Part shown: piece after piece, positions 46,502-54,761 of the stretch
How the letters are laid out: the number at the start of each line of letters is the position of its first letter
Position numbering within the stretch: position 1 is the first letter of the stretch
Assembly: GCF_000478585.1 (NCBI RefSeq)
Contig: NZ_ARWI01000001.1
Coordinates: 1,798,001-1,862,000 of the forward strand
Origin: Thiomicrorhabdus sp. Kp2
GTDB lineage: Bacteria > Pseudomonadota > Gammaproteobacteria > Thiomicrospirales > Thiomicrospiraceae
DNA: 64,000 nucleotides
Reading direction: 5' to 3'
The notes under the pieces: model-generated
The model's database searches: none
What the model was told of the DNA's origin: nothing
Seen by the model: only the letters and a program-made list of their open reading frames with translations
Position numbers and translations under genes: made by a program

Positions 46502-46559
46502 AATGATTTCCTCTTAAATATTGTAAATCATCGCTGTAACCATTGTTGTTTACAGGGTT

Positions 46560-49013
46560 CTAATCAAATAAATCTTCGGTAATCGCTTCAATCTGTTTTT
46601 GCGAAACGGATGGTATTTCAGGCGCATTCTCTTCCCTAAAGATTTCCATTAATGCACCAGGCGTGTTTTGCGGTACAGCTTGCCCTGTTTCTCGATCAAT
46701 CGGCACATTAACAATGCCATCAGGCTGGGTAAACGGTACATTTGGATAAGCTTGTAAAGCTAACTGCATATAATCCATCCAAATCGGTAAGGAGGCACGG
46801 CCACCCACCTCGCTACGCCCTAAGGTTGTTGGGCTATCAAATCCAACCCAAACGGTGGTCACAATATTAGAATTAAAGCCAGAGAACCAAGCATCTTTCT
46901 GCTCATTAGTGGTTCCCGTTTTACCAGCAATATCTTCACGGTTAAGCGCCTTGGCTTTTTTACCTGAACCGATGCGAATCACGTCTTGCATAATGGTATT
47001 CATAATGTAGACATTGCGCTCTTCAATAATACGCGGTGCATTACGTTCGTCACCAGGGATACACTGATTATTGGTACAGGCAATTTTCGGTTCGGTTTTA
47101 TACAAAATATCGCCATTAAAATCACGCACTTCGTCAATAATATAAGGCTCTATTAAGAAGCCTGTGTTTGAGAAGGCGGCATAAGCACGAGCCATTTCCC
47201 AAGGGGTGAACTGCACACTGCCTAAAGAGAGTGATAAGTCTCGGTGTTTATTAATTTCTTCTTCAGGAAAGCCAAAACGCTGAATATAGTCAGAGGCTTC
47301 ATTGATACCAAGCTGCATGAGTAGGCGAACCGATACTAAATTTCTTGAGAAGGCGAGGGCGTTACGTAAACGAGTCGGCCCATAAAAACGGCCAGAGTAG
47401 TTTTCAGGACGCCATACATCTTCAAGGTTTTTATCATGAAACACTACGGGAGCATCGTTAATAGTTGTAGCCGCAGTCATGCCGCTATTTAAACCAGCTG
47501 AATACAAGAAAGGTTTGATATTAGAACCTACTTGACGACGACCATGTGTTGCGCGGTTAAATTTGCTTCTAAAGAAGTCATACCCCCCCACTAAGGCTAA
47601 GATACGGCCATCATGCGAATCTAATGACACCAGTGAAGATTCTGTGGCAGGGTCTTGCGCTAATTGCCATAGATTATCTAGTAGCTCGAGATAGATAACA
47701 TCCCCAACCTTTAATACATCTTGAGGTTTTTTAGGGGCTTTGCCTTTGTAGTTTACGGTTTTAAATTCAGCCGCCCATTCCATTGTGTTAAATGGAATGC
47801 TGATTGTCTCACCGCTTTCCATCAGCACTTCTGTGTCTGATTTATTGAATGCGGTCACAATACCTACTTTAAGCTCACCATAGTTAGAGGTCTCTTTTAA
47901 GGCGGTTAATAACGTTTTTTCATCTTCAAAAGTGGTGATGTCTAAATTGGTGATTGCGCCACGATAACCGTGACGACGCTCATAACGTTGTAATCCACTG
48001 CGTACAGCGTGATTAGCCTGTGCTTGTAGTTGACTGTCAATGGTTGTGACAATGGTTAGACCATTTTGTAAGGCCTCTAAACCAAATTTTTCGAGCGCAA
48101 ATGCACGTGCCATTTCCGCCACATAGTCGGCTTCGACATCAATAATGGCCGCGTGTTTATCTGCATGAACTTCAACTTCTTGTGCCGCAATCATCTCCTC
48201 TTCGGTGATGAAATTTAGCTCATTCATTCGGCGTAATACATAATTACGACGTAGTTTAGCGCGACTAGGGTTAGCGATTGGATTGTAAGCCGAAGGTGCT
48301 TTGGGCAAACCTGCAATCATGGCATATTCATCCAAGGTAAGCTCAGCGATCGGGCGACCATAATAGGTTTGCGCAGCTGCGGCTACACCATAAGAGCGAT
48401 AACCTAAAAATATTTTATTGAGATAAAGGGCTAGAATCTCTTCTTTACTTAAATCGTTTTCGATTTTGTAAGAGAGAATGATTTCATTTAATTTTCGTAA
48501 ATAGGTTTTTTCTTTGGTTAAAAAGAAGTTACGTGCCACCTGCATGGTGATGGTTGAACCGCCAGATTTTTTATCACCCGTGGTAATTAGCTCATAAACA
48601 GCTCGGCCTAGACCACGATAATCCACCCCACCGTGTTCAAAAAAACGTTCATCTTCTGATGAGATAATCGCTTGAGTCATGCGTTCAGGAATTTCAGAAT
48701 ATTCTAATGGCAGACGTTTTTTTGTGCCGATTTCACTGATTAATTTATCGTCTCTAGTGACGATTCTTAAAGGGACTTGATAACTAACTTCTTTTAGTTC
48801 AGCAGTATCGGGAAGCGTGGGATAAATGGTTAAGTAATAATAGGTTGCTGCAATGGCAGGTAAGAGCAATCCAAAAATTACAAAGTTAACAGCAATAAAC
48901 CAAAGAAACAGTTTTCGTTTTGTTTTTTTAGGTTTAGGAGCAGGGTCTTGAGGGGCGCTCGGCTTAGCCATCTCGTTGTTAATTTCAATCGTCGGGTTGT
49001 TTACTTCACTCAT
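46560..49013 (-). CDS. mrcA: Penicillin-binding protein 1A (bifunctional peptidoglycan synthase)
   Basis: 817 residues. A cytoplasmic tail is followed by a membrane anchor at about 33-58. The glycosyltransferase domain shows SSEDERFFEHGGVDYRGLGR and GGSTITMQVARNFFL. An OB-like domain lies near 340-430. The transpeptidase motifs are SNIK (in RQVGSNIKPF, near 495), SRN (near 552) and KTGTTN (near 703). It polymerises and crosslinks cell-wall peptidoglycan. Length and the insert fit PBP1A of gammaproteobacteria. Confidence 0.95.
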   Translation of the reverse strand: MSEVNNPTIEINNEMAKPSAPQDPAPKPKKTKRKLFLWFIAVNFVIFGLLLPAIAATYYYLTIYPTLPDTAELKEVSYQVPLRIVTRDDKLISEIGTKKRLPLEYSEIPERMTQAIISSEDERFFEHGGVDYRGLGRAVYELITTGDKKSGGSTITMQVARNFFLTKEKTYLRKLNEIILSYKIENDLSKEEILALYLNKIFLGYRSYGVAAAAQTYYGRPIAELTLDEYAMIAGLPKAPSAYNPIANPSRAKLRRNYVLRRMNELNFITEEEMIAAQEVEVHADKHAAIIDVEADYVAEMARAFALEKFGLEALQNGLTIVTTIDSQLQAQANHAVRSGLQRYERRHGYRGAITNLDITTFEDEKTLLTALKETSNYGELKVGIVTAFNKSDTEVLMESGETISIPFNTMEWAAEFKTVNYKGKAPKKPQDVLKVGDVIYLELLDNLWQLAQDPATESSLVSLDSHDGRILALVGGYDFFRSKFNRATHGRRQVGSNIKPFLYSAGLNSGMTAATTINDAPVVFHDKNLEDVWRPENYSGRFYGPTRLRNALAFSRNLVSVRLLMQLGINEASDYIQRFGFPEEEINKHRDLSLSLGSVQFTPWEMARAYAAFSNTGFLIEPYIIDEVRDFNGDILYKTEPKIACTNNQCIPGDERNAPRIIEERNVYIMNTIMQDVIRIGSGKKAKALNREDIAGKTGTTNEQKDAWFSGFNSNIVTTVWVGFDSPTTLGRSEVGGRASLPIWMDYMQLALQAYPNVPFTQPDGIVNVPIDRETGQAVPQNTPGALMEIFREENAPEIPSVSQKQIEAITEDLFD

Positions 49014-49222
49014 GAACTGACTCTACTTGTATCCGTTTTGTAATTAAGGATGAAACCAATAAATATGGCATTTTGACTTTTCTATCTAGCACTTAAATGG
49101 AGTCAAAACTGTTGGTTATTATAGCTTTTTTGCGTAATAAGTTGATAGGTCAATTCGGCTTTAATGTCAATGTTTAGTTAGTTTGCGCTCGCACAGCGCA
49201 CAAATACACATGGCTAAAACGC

Positions 49223-49249
49223 AAAAAACCCAGCCTGAGCTGGGTTTTT
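49223..49249 (-). terminator. Terminator of the small membrane-protein gene
   Basis: Stem AAAACCCAGC / GCTGGGTTTT with a short loop, A-rich on one side and T-rich on the other. It follows the small gene at 49277. Confidence 0.85.
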
Positions 49250-49276
49250 GAAGTGAAAACTAATAAATGAATTAGT

Positions 49277-49486
49277 TTACTTGCTGTAACGACCTGATTT
49301 GATGTCGCCCCACATTAGGTATAGGTTACCAACAACGATAAATGTTGCCGCTAAAGCAACACCTGCAAGACCAATTGCAACCTGTACTGTTTGCGGTAGG
49401 ATATCAGCCCAAATGCCTAGTAGAACTGCAAGTGGAATGACCACTGATACAACGATAACAAGTAACATTTTTACAAAGTTATTCAT
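49277..49486 (-). CDS. Small two-helix membrane protein under FNR-type control
   Basis: 69 residues from ATG 49486, with GAGG 9 nt upstream; a longer TTG start at 49504 is less likely. Two hydrophobic helices (about 6-26 and 34-57) and a charged tail WGDIKSGRYSK. I do not recognise a family. It is a single-gene unit: it has its own promoter with a perfect FNR/Anr box (49534-49602) and its own terminator. This suggests a role under low oxygen, for example as an accessory subunit, but that is inference. Confidence 0.75.
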   Translation of the reverse strand: MNNFVKMLLVIVVSVVIPLAVLLGIWADILPQTVQVAIGLAGVALAATFIVVGNLYLMWGDIKSGRYSK

Positions 49487-49533
49487 GATTTTATGCCTCA
49501 ACAAAAGTTTTTTTATTTTTTATATTTTATATC

Positions 49534-49602
49534 ACCTCGAACTATACTGATATTGACTAGGAATTTCAATTAAATTCCATGAACAAGCTTGATTTATATC
49601 AA
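49534..49602 (-). promoter_or_regulatory. Class I FNR/Anr-type promoter
   Basis: TTGATTTATATCAA (49589-49602) fits the FNR consensus TTGAT-N4-ATCAA exactly and extends to CTTGAT...ATCAAG. On the minus strand a -35 TTGAAA (49569-49564), a 17-bp spacer and a -10 TATAGT (49546-49541) follow. A start near 49534 would place the box centre about 61.5 bp upstream, the classical class I position. Confidence 0.75.
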
Positions 49603-49662
49603 GTTTGTAGTCACCATTAAGAGCAAGAATTTTTTATGCAAATTACCGAGTTGTTTATAAGG

Positions 49663-50598
49663 TTACTCAATATTCTGAACCTGTTCACGCATTTGTTCAA
49701 TGAATACCTTTAATTCAACACTGGCTTGTGAAATGCTCGTATCGATAGCCTTTGAGCCAAGAGTGTTGGCTTCTCGGTTGAGTTCCTGCATTAAAAAGTC
49801 GAGCCTTCTTCCTATTGGTGTAATTGACTCGCAGTGTTTATTGGGGTTTTGTACTGGTTTGGTGAGAATAAGTTCAACTTCGGTCAAGTGGATTTTAATG
49901 CGGTCAATCTCTTCGCTGATATCCATTTTTTGAGCCAATATAGCCACTTCTTGATGAAAGCGATTGTTATCCATCTCTTCCGTTAAATCGGCAATGCGTT
50001 GTTTGAGTTTATTGGTGTGTTTTTCAAGTATTGTGGGTAACTTGGGTTCTAGCTGAGTGATTTGCTGTGAGATTTTTTGACAACGTTCGATAATCATTGC
50101 CGCCAAGCTTTGCCCTTCACGCAAACGGTGATTACTAAAGAGGTTTAATGCGTTTTCTAAGCCTGTAAGAAGAGTGCTTTCCCACTCGTCTTGTGTGCCA
50201 TTCTTGTTATTTTCTTGTAATACCCCTGGCCATTTTAGAATATCCAGCGGGTTAATGTGTGTGGCTTCTATTAGAGATTGTTGCACCTCATTCACTGCTT
50301 GTGTCAGCGAGGTTAAAACGTTTTGGTTAAGGTGAATTTGTTGTTGGGTTTGTGCAGGTTCAAATTGTAAACTAATCTCTAGTTTACCACGTGAAATTTG
50401 CTGTTTAACCAGGTTTCTAATCGCCATTTCAAGGTGTCTAAAGGGCTCTGGAAGGCGAAGGCTTATTTCTAAATAACGCTGGTTAACAGAACGAATCTCC
50501 CAGCTAAATTGTCCAAGTTCAGTATTTTCTTGAGTACGGGAAAAGGCCGTCATACTGTTGGCAGAGTACTGTATATTTTGGTTTTGTGGGGCATTCAT
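49663..50598 (-). CDS. yicC: YicC-family endoribonuclease
   Basis: 311 residues from ATG 50598, preceded by AAAGGA; the longer in-frame start at 50631 is rejected. N-terminal YicC-N features: SMTAFSRTQ, SVNQRYLEISLRLPE, and ISRGKLEISLQ. C-terminal DUF1732 features: EEIDRIKIHL, GRRLDFLMQELNREANTLGSKA. In E. coli YicC has been described as an RNA endonuclease. It is divergent from rdgB. Confidence 0.94.
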   Translation of the reverse strand: MNAPQNQNIQYSANSMTAFSRTQENTELGQFSWEIRSVNQRYLEISLRLPEPFRHLEMAIRNLVKQQISRGKLEISLQFEPAQTQQQIHLNQNVLTSLTQAVNEVQQSLIEATHINPLDILKWPGVLQENNKNGTQDEWESTLLTGLENALNLFSNHRLREGQSLAAMIIERCQKISQQITQLEPKLPTILEKHTNKLKQRIADLTEEMDNNRFHQEVAILAQKMDISEEIDRIKIHLTEVELILTKPVQNPNKHCESITPIGRRLDFLMQELNREANTLGSKAIDTSISQASVELKVFIEQMREQVQNIE

Positions 50599-50699
50599 AG
50601 CCAATCCTTTTATCGAATGTGTTGCTTTCAACAGTGTCTATTGAAAGCTTCATTTATAATAGTGGTAATTTAACAAGCTTCTGAATAAAAGGGAATGAG

Positions 50700-51311
50700 A
50701 TGACACAAACCGTTGTATTGGCGACAGGTAATGCGGGTAAGTTGCGAGAGATGTCTGATATTTTGCAACCTTATGGATGGCAAGTGAAACCACAGTCAGA
50801 GTTTTTTTCAAGCGAGGCAGAAGAGACAGGACTAACGTTTATTGAAAATGCCATCTTAAAAGCACGTTACGCTTCTCAACAAACGGGGTTGCCTGCAATA
50901 GCTGACGATTCTGGCATTGAAGTTTCTGCGTTAAAAGGTCGTCCTGGCATCTATTCGGCACGTTATTCGCAGGATCTTCATGGTGAAAACACTAATGATG
51001 AAACCAATCTTCAAAAGTTATTGGAAGAGTTGGCAGGCCTGCCTTCTGAACAAAGACAAGCCAGTTATTACTGTGCGATGGTCTATGTTGAGCATGAAAA
51101 TGATCCTACCCCCATTATTGGTTTAGGCCGTTGGTATGGTGAAATCTTGACTGAAAAGCGAGGTGATGGTGGATTTGGTTATGACCCGATTTTTTGGGTT
51201 GAAGAGTTTGCTAAAACAGCGGCAGAGTTGCCTAAGGCACAAAAAAACCAAGTGAGCCACAGAGCGCAAGCATTGAATGGTTTGGTTATGCAGTTAAGAC
51301 GCGGTGCTTGA
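50700..51311 (+). CDS. rdgB: XTP/dITP pyrophosphatase (RdgB/HAM1)
   Basis: 203 residues. It removes non-canonical purine nucleotides (dITP, XTP) from the pool. Motifs: TGNAGKLREM at about 9-18, ADDSGIEVSALKGRPGIYSARY near 68-89, GDGGFGYDPIFW near 160, and SHRAQAL near 188. It carries the perfect palindrome GGCAGGCCTGCC (51032-51043), a one-base-per-arm variant of the iterated motif. Confidence 0.96.
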   Translation: MTQTVVLATGNAGKLREMSDILQPYGWQVKPQSEFFSSEAEETGLTFIENAILKARYASQQTGLPAIADDSGIEVSALKGRPGIYSARYSQDLHGENTNDETNLQKLLEELAGLPSEQRQASYYCAMVYVEHENDPTPIIGLGRWYGEILTEKRGDGGFGYDPIFWVEEFAKTAAELPKAQKNQVSHRAQALNGLVMQLRRGA

Positions 51312-51364
51312 TAATTGTGAATGTTGAATTTTGGGTGATTACGTTAGACCTATTGGGTTTTTCA

Positions 51365-51404
51365 ATTTACCAGGCCTGGTAAATGTTTAATTACCCAGGC
51401 CTGG
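51365..51404. repeat. Doublet of CCAGGCCTGG palindromes
   Basis: A 20-bp perfect palindrome (51365-51384, arms ATTTACCAGG) is followed 25 bp later, core to core, by a second CCAGGCCTGG (51395-51404). Both lie between convergent rdgB and the exonuclease gene. Confidence 0.85.
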
Positions 51405-51415
51405 TATATTTGTTT

Positions 51416-52813
51416 TTAAACCCAAACTTCTTCAGCGTATTCCACAATATGCACGGTTTTATTTAACTTGTCTTCAATCGCTTTTTTAAAGACTTCTTGT
51501 TTGTCGCGCTCTCCGTGAACCAAAAACACTTTATCAAGCGTTTCAAATGCGCCCATCCATTTAAGCATGTCTTTTTGATCTGCATGAGCTGAGAAACCAT
51601 TAATCATCAGTCGATTGGCGCGTACTTTAATTTTTTCACCATACACACGAATAAATTCAGCGCCATCCACTAAGTTCCTACCCAGCGTACCTTCAACTTG
51701 GTAACCTACAAAAATCAAAGTATTTCTTTCGTTCCATAAACGGTGTTTAAAATGATGAAGAATACGGCCACCATTACACATGCCGCTTCCAGCAATGATA
51801 ATGGCACCCGATTCAACTTCATTAATTTGCATGGAATCTGCTCCGCTAATGGTGTATTCCAAATACGGAAAATCAAACACAGAACCGTCTTTATTAAACA
51901 GCTCTTGTGCCGTTTTGTTTAGGTGGTTGTGATTTTGGTTGTAAATTGCGGTCGCCTTGATGGCCATTGGCGAATCTACAAATACTTTACATTCTGGTAG
52001 TTCATCGTTGTAGTACATCTGTTTCAGTAAAATCAAAATTTCCTGAGTACGCTCAATGGCAAAGGAAGGAATAATGACATTACCTTGGTTTTTTATCGTT
52101 TGAACTACAGCGGTTTTAAATTCATCCACACTCGCTTCTAAAGAGCGATGGTTTCGGTCACCATAGGTAGATTCTATATAGAGTGCGTTTGCGTTTGGAA
52201 CGGTTTCAGGTGCAGTCATAACTGTGTCAATGCAGCCACCCAAATCGCCAGAAAATACCACGGTTTTATTTTGTCCATCATCGCTAAAGTCAAGTTGAAT
52301 GGTGGAAGAGCCTAATATATGCCCTGCATTTCTAAAGGTGGCATTTACACCTTTATCGATTTGTATGGTCTCGTTATAGTTGGCATATTGAATATTCATA
52401 TCAAATACCGCTTTGGCATCGTCAATGGTATAAATAGGTTCAGGCACTTCACCTTCATCACCACGACGTTTGGCCTTTTTTAGTGACGTTTTGTAATCTT
52501 CTTGTGCTATTTTGGCACTGTCTAATAACACCACTTCAGCTAAGTCCATAGTGGCTCTGGTGGCAATAATACGTCCGTTAAAACCTTCTTTAACTAGCTT
52601 AGGTATACGCCCAACGTGATCTAAATGGGCATGAGTAATCAGTAGAATATCAACATCTTGAGGGTTAAAACCAAAAGGGTCTGCTGAATCATGGTCGGTA
52701 TGGCCTTGAAACATGCCACAATCGATTAGTATTTTAGGGCCAGATTTAAGCTGTAAAAAATGGCATGAACCCGTAACGGTTTCTGCCGCACCAAATGATT
52801 GAATGGGAACCAT
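51416..52813 (-). CDS. MBL-fold / beta-CASP RNA-processing exonuclease family protein
   Basis: 465 residues. Metal-binding motif THAHLDHVG near 58-66, SGDLGG near 190, the beta-CASP region with FVDSPMAIKATAIY, GSGMCNGGRILHH near 345-357, and the C-terminal RMBL part NGFSAHADQKD near 405. The family (YsH1/CPSF73-like) cleaves RNA with two zinc ions. It is cytoplasmic and has no clear operon partner. Confidence 0.9.
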   Translation of the reverse strand: MVPIQSFGAAETVTGSCHFLQLKSGPKILIDCGMFQGHTDHDSADPFGFNPQDVDILLITHAHLDHVGRIPKLVKEGFNGRIIATRATMDLAEVVLLDSAKIAQEDYKTSLKKAKRRGDEGEVPEPIYTIDDAKAVFDMNIQYANYNETIQIDKGVNATFRNAGHILGSSTIQLDFSDDGQNKTVVFSGDLGGCIDTVMTAPETVPNANALYIESTYGDRNHRSLEASVDEFKTAVVQTIKNQGNVIIPSFAIERTQEILILLKQMYYNDELPECKVFVDSPMAIKATAIYNQNHNHLNKTAQELFNKDGSVFDFPYLEYTISGADSMQINEVESGAIIIAGSGMCNGGRILHHFKHRLWNERNTLIFVGYQVEGTLGRNLVDGAEFIRVYGEKIKVRANRLMINGFSAHADQKDMLKWMGAFETLDKVFLVHGERDKQEVFKKAIEDKLNKTVHIVEYAEEVWV

Positions 52814-52900
52814 AATGCAATCCTTTATTTATAGGGTAAGTTTGCAGATTATCACAAGCTTGATTCTAAGCACATAATTAAAATCAATATCTTGTGCTTT

Positions 52901-52914
52901 TTACCAGGCCTGCC
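52901..52914. repeat. Degenerate palindrome copy
   Basis: TTACCAGGCCTGCC, with one arm matching and the other diverged. Intergenic, just downstream of the small exported-protein gene. Confidence 0.55.
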
Positions 52915-52924
52915 AAAATAACTA

Positions 52925-53323
52925 TTATTGATTGGCTAAGGTAACGGTAACGCCTTTATTCGAAACTAAATAATCACGTCCTAAACCGCTATTAGCCATA
53001 GTGCCTTTAATATTATGTTGTCCGCGAACCACCGTTCCCACAGGGATAACTTGACCTTGTTTTATGCAATGGATTGGTTGTAATTTAAATTCATAACGCA
53101 ATCTTTGATGATTTAAATACGCTGTGCCCTGGGCTTTACAGCCTTTGGCTTCACCTGTCGTAATGATAAGTTCAACTGGGGACGGGTTGTCCTGAGTGGG
53201 TTGGCCTTGAATAGGGGTTATTAAAATTGCGTGGGTAATTGGTTCAGCGGCTGAGCTGTTATGAGTAAACGAGAGCAGTGTCATGCAAGAGATTACTAGG
53301 GTTATAGTGTGTTTATGTAACAT
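52925..53323 (-). CDS. Small exported protein of unknown function
   Basis: 132 residues with a clear signal peptide (about 1-25, SSAAEP). The mature part has two Cys, near 62 (AKGCKAQG) and 85 (IHCIKQG), that could form a disulfide, and beta-strand-like alternation (LRYEFKLQPI, GVTVTL). I do not recognise a family. Probably periplasmic. Confidence 0.7.
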   Translation of the reverse strand: MLHKHTITLVISCMTLLSFTHNSSAAEPITHAILITPIQGQPTQDNPSPVELIITTGEAKGCKAQGTAYLNHQRLRYEFKLQPIHCIKQGQVIPVGTVVRGQHNIKGTMANSGLGRDYLVSNKGVTVTLANQ

Positions 53324-53513
53324 GTGTATCCCCTCTAATGTGGAATATCAGTATCTCTTAATGTTGAGTTAATTTTCAATAAAAACAGGTATTTAAAATT
53401 GTTGGGCATGCTCAAGATAGAGTTATGAAAGAGGCGCATAGGGTTAATTTTACCCTCGAAAAATATGAGAAAACGTTAGAATAAACGCAAAATATAGGCC
53501 TTCTGATACAGCT

Positions 53514-53527
53514 GACAGGCCTGGTAA
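53514..53527. repeat. Degenerate palindrome copy upstream of hemW
   Basis: ACAGGCCTGGTAAC, one mismatch from the full motif. It lies 22 bp before the hemW start. Confidence 0.55.
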
Positions 53528-53549
53528 CATCAATTTTAGAGAGAACTGT

Positions 53550-54707
53550 GTGAATTTTACTCAACCGCTTCCGCTTAGTTTGTATGTGCATTACCCTTGG
53601 TGTGTTCAAAAATGCCCATATTGTGATTTTAATTCACACACGCTTAAACAAGAGGTCGATGAAGCCGCTTATATTAAGGCGTTAATTGTGCAGCTAGAGC
53701 GTTTATTGCCGCAAATTTGGGGCAGACCGATTGTCTCTATCTTTTTTGGTGGCGGTACGCCGAGCCTAATTTCCGAAGAGGGTTTGAACCGTTTTTTATC
53801 TCAAGCTAGAGCCTTATTAGGGTTTTCACCCGAAATAGAAATCACTCTTGAGGCGAACCCAGGTACGGTGGATTTTGAAAAATTTGCAGGTTTTTATGAG
53901 GCGGGAATTAATCGTCTGTCGATGGGGATTCAGAGTTTTGAAAATGAAAAGTTACAGGCGTTAGGCCGAATTCACTCTTCGGACGAAGCGCATAAAGCGA
54001 TTTTAGCGGCCAAATCAGCAGGTTTTAAGAACTTTAATTTAGACTTAATGTTTGCCTTGCCCAACCAAACCTTAGAACAGGCCATTGCCGATGTGGAGCA
54101 AGCAATAAGTTATCAACCTCCACACTTATCACATTATCAATTGACCTTAGAGCCAAATACCCCTTTTTATAAAAATCCGCCTATTCTTCCCAATGATGAC
54201 CAGGCCTGGGAGTTTCAACAAGCTTGTCAGCAAGTGATTGCCAATGCAGGTTATGAACATTATGAAGTGTCGGCTTACGCGCAAAAGAATCGCCAATGTA
54301 AACATAACCTAAATTATTGGCAGTTTGGCGATTACATTGGTTTAGGTGCGGGTGCACATGGCAAAATTACCATGGCGCCAGAAGGGCGTATTTTGAGAAC
54401 CCAAATGCCCGCTTCTCCTGGTGGGTATGTTGAGGCGATGAAATCACCTAATGCAGGCCGTACACACTGGTTGGAAGAAGCCGATGCGATTTTTGAATTT
54501 ATGTTGAACGCTTTGCGTTTACAGCAGGGCTTTGATTTGAATTTATTTACCTTGCGAACAGGGTTACCACAAAATCGGATTAATGAAATTTTAGAAGACC
54601 TTCAAGCCCAAGCGTTGATTGGCATTAATCAAGACAATTGGCTAATGTTAACTGACAAAGGTCAACAGTATCTTAATAATGTGGTGAGTGCTTTTTTGAA
54701 TGAGTAA
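53550..54707 (+). CDS. hemW: Radical SAM heme chaperone HemW
   Basis: 385 residues from GTG 53550, with AGAGAG upstream. The radical-SAM cluster motif WCVQKCPYCDF is at about 17-27; FFGGGTPSL and EANPGTVD follow; RLSMGIQSF is typical of the HemN/HemW family. HemW is regarded as a heme chaperone rather than a coproporphyrinogen oxidase. A palindrome copy ACCAGGCCTGGG (54199-54210) is read D-Q-A-W. Confidence 0.93.
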   Translation: MNFTQPLPLSLYVHYPWCVQKCPYCDFNSHTLKQEVDEAAYIKALIVQLERLLPQIWGRPIVSIFFGGGTPSLISEEGLNRFLSQARALLGFSPEIEITLEANPGTVDFEKFAGFYEAGINRLSMGIQSFENEKLQALGRIHSSDEAHKAILAAKSAGFKNFNLDLMFALPNQTLEQAIADVEQAISYQPPHLSHYQLTLEPNTPFYKNPPILPNDDQAWEFQQACQQVIANAGYEHYEVSAYAQKNRQCKHNLNYWQFGDYIGLGAGAHGKITMAPEGRILRTQMPASPGGYVEAMKSPNAGRTHWLEEADAIFEFMLNALRLQQGFDLNLFTLRTGLPQNRINEILEDLQAQALIGINQDNWLMLTDKGQQYLNNVVSAFLNE

Positions 54708-54761
54708 ATCGTATAATGTTTTTGCCAACAAAAACCCATTTTGAACCTAAGGGCTAAACCT

